Shown: positions 14,497-14,761 of the stretch, piece by piece
Numbering within the stretch: position 1 is the first letter of the stretch
How the letters are laid out: every line of letters starts with the position of its first letter
Source: CANHVK01 sp046304235
GTDB lineage: Bacteria > Bacteroidota > Bacteroidia > Flavobacteriales_D > Crocinitomicaceae
Assembly: GCA_046304235.1 (NCBI GenBank)
Contig: JBKCEW010000045.1
Location: forward strand, 1-14,761
Length of the DNA: 14,761 nucleotides
Direction: 5' to 3'
Position numbers and translations under genes: made by a program
Notes under the pieces: generated by a model
The model's database searches: none
Told to the model about the DNA's origin: nothing
The model's input: only the letters and a program-made list of their open reading frames with translations

Positions 14497-14761
14497 GGTT
14501 TTGAATTTTCAAACTTTTTTTCATTGCCCCGCTTCGACGAGCTCAGCGTGACAATTTAGAATTTCATTCATTAATCATAATTTGCAAGAGCATTTCTCTT
14601 ATTCTAAAAATAAGGCGCGGATTTTCGAAATCGCTATCGCTTATAAAACGAAGCGTGATCCCCAATTTTATACAGAACTAGCTGTACATATAGCGGAACT
14701 GCGTTCCTTGTCGCAATGCAATGGAGACCAAAGGAAAAAGCATGAAGCTAGATATGTATCA
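14497..14761. repeat. Long intergenic repeat module, copy C (cut by window edge)
   Basis: It matches the left part of copy A (9480-9743) with few changes and about one indel, from GGTTTTGAATTTTCAAAC to the window end at ATATGTATCA. It includes the REP-like CTTCGACGAGCTCAGCGTGA at 14532. The module probably continues to the right. Confidence 0.85.

Overview
The window looks like chromosomal DNA from a Bacteroidota bacterium, most likely a flavobacterium. The reasons are the low GC content, AT-rich spacers, a promoter matching the Bacteroidota TTG/TAnnTTTG pattern, and a giant secreted protein of stacked Ig-like modules of the kind these bacteria export by the type IX secretion system. No tRNA, rRNA, CRISPR array, transposase or integrase was seen. 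The assignment is inferred from style, not from a marker gene.

Left part (1-5685, minus strand): one very large exported repeat protein. It is open for 1895 codons and cut by the left window edge, so its C-terminus is not visible. It has a clear signal peptide but no ATG, GTG or TTG in front of it; ATT is the only plausible start. Diverging from it is an intact SF1 helicase of the DNA2/UPF1/IGHMBP2 type (5837-7660).

Middle (7690-9340): a minus-strand ATPase with a nuclease-like C-terminal domain (7736-9151). It is bracketed by palindromes built on arms CCGCCAAAAGT / ACTTTTGGCGG around a 13-nt centre. The palindrome just after its stop and one of the two before its start are identical over 39 bp. 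A fourth, unrelated palindrome of the same geometry lies further upstream.

Right part (9480-14761): an accessory island in which short gene groups alternate with copies of one long non-coding repeat module. Module A (about 640 bp) is followed by a VbhA-like antitoxin and Fic toxin pair, a higBA toxin-antitoxin pair and a small membrane coiled-coil protein. Module B (about 510 bp) and a 102-bp tandem repeat come next, then a lone KilA-N protein, then module C, which runs off the window. The modules hold several hairpins. One has changed on both arms between copies A and B while keeping full pairing, which argues that its structure is, or recently was, selected.

The toxin-antitoxin pairs are self-contained: each antitoxin is encoded next to its toxin, overlapping it (Fic) or 10 bp after it (HigBA). 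The island as a whole, with defence or addiction-type genes separated by a structured non-coding repeat, is the part most likely to hold something undescribed.
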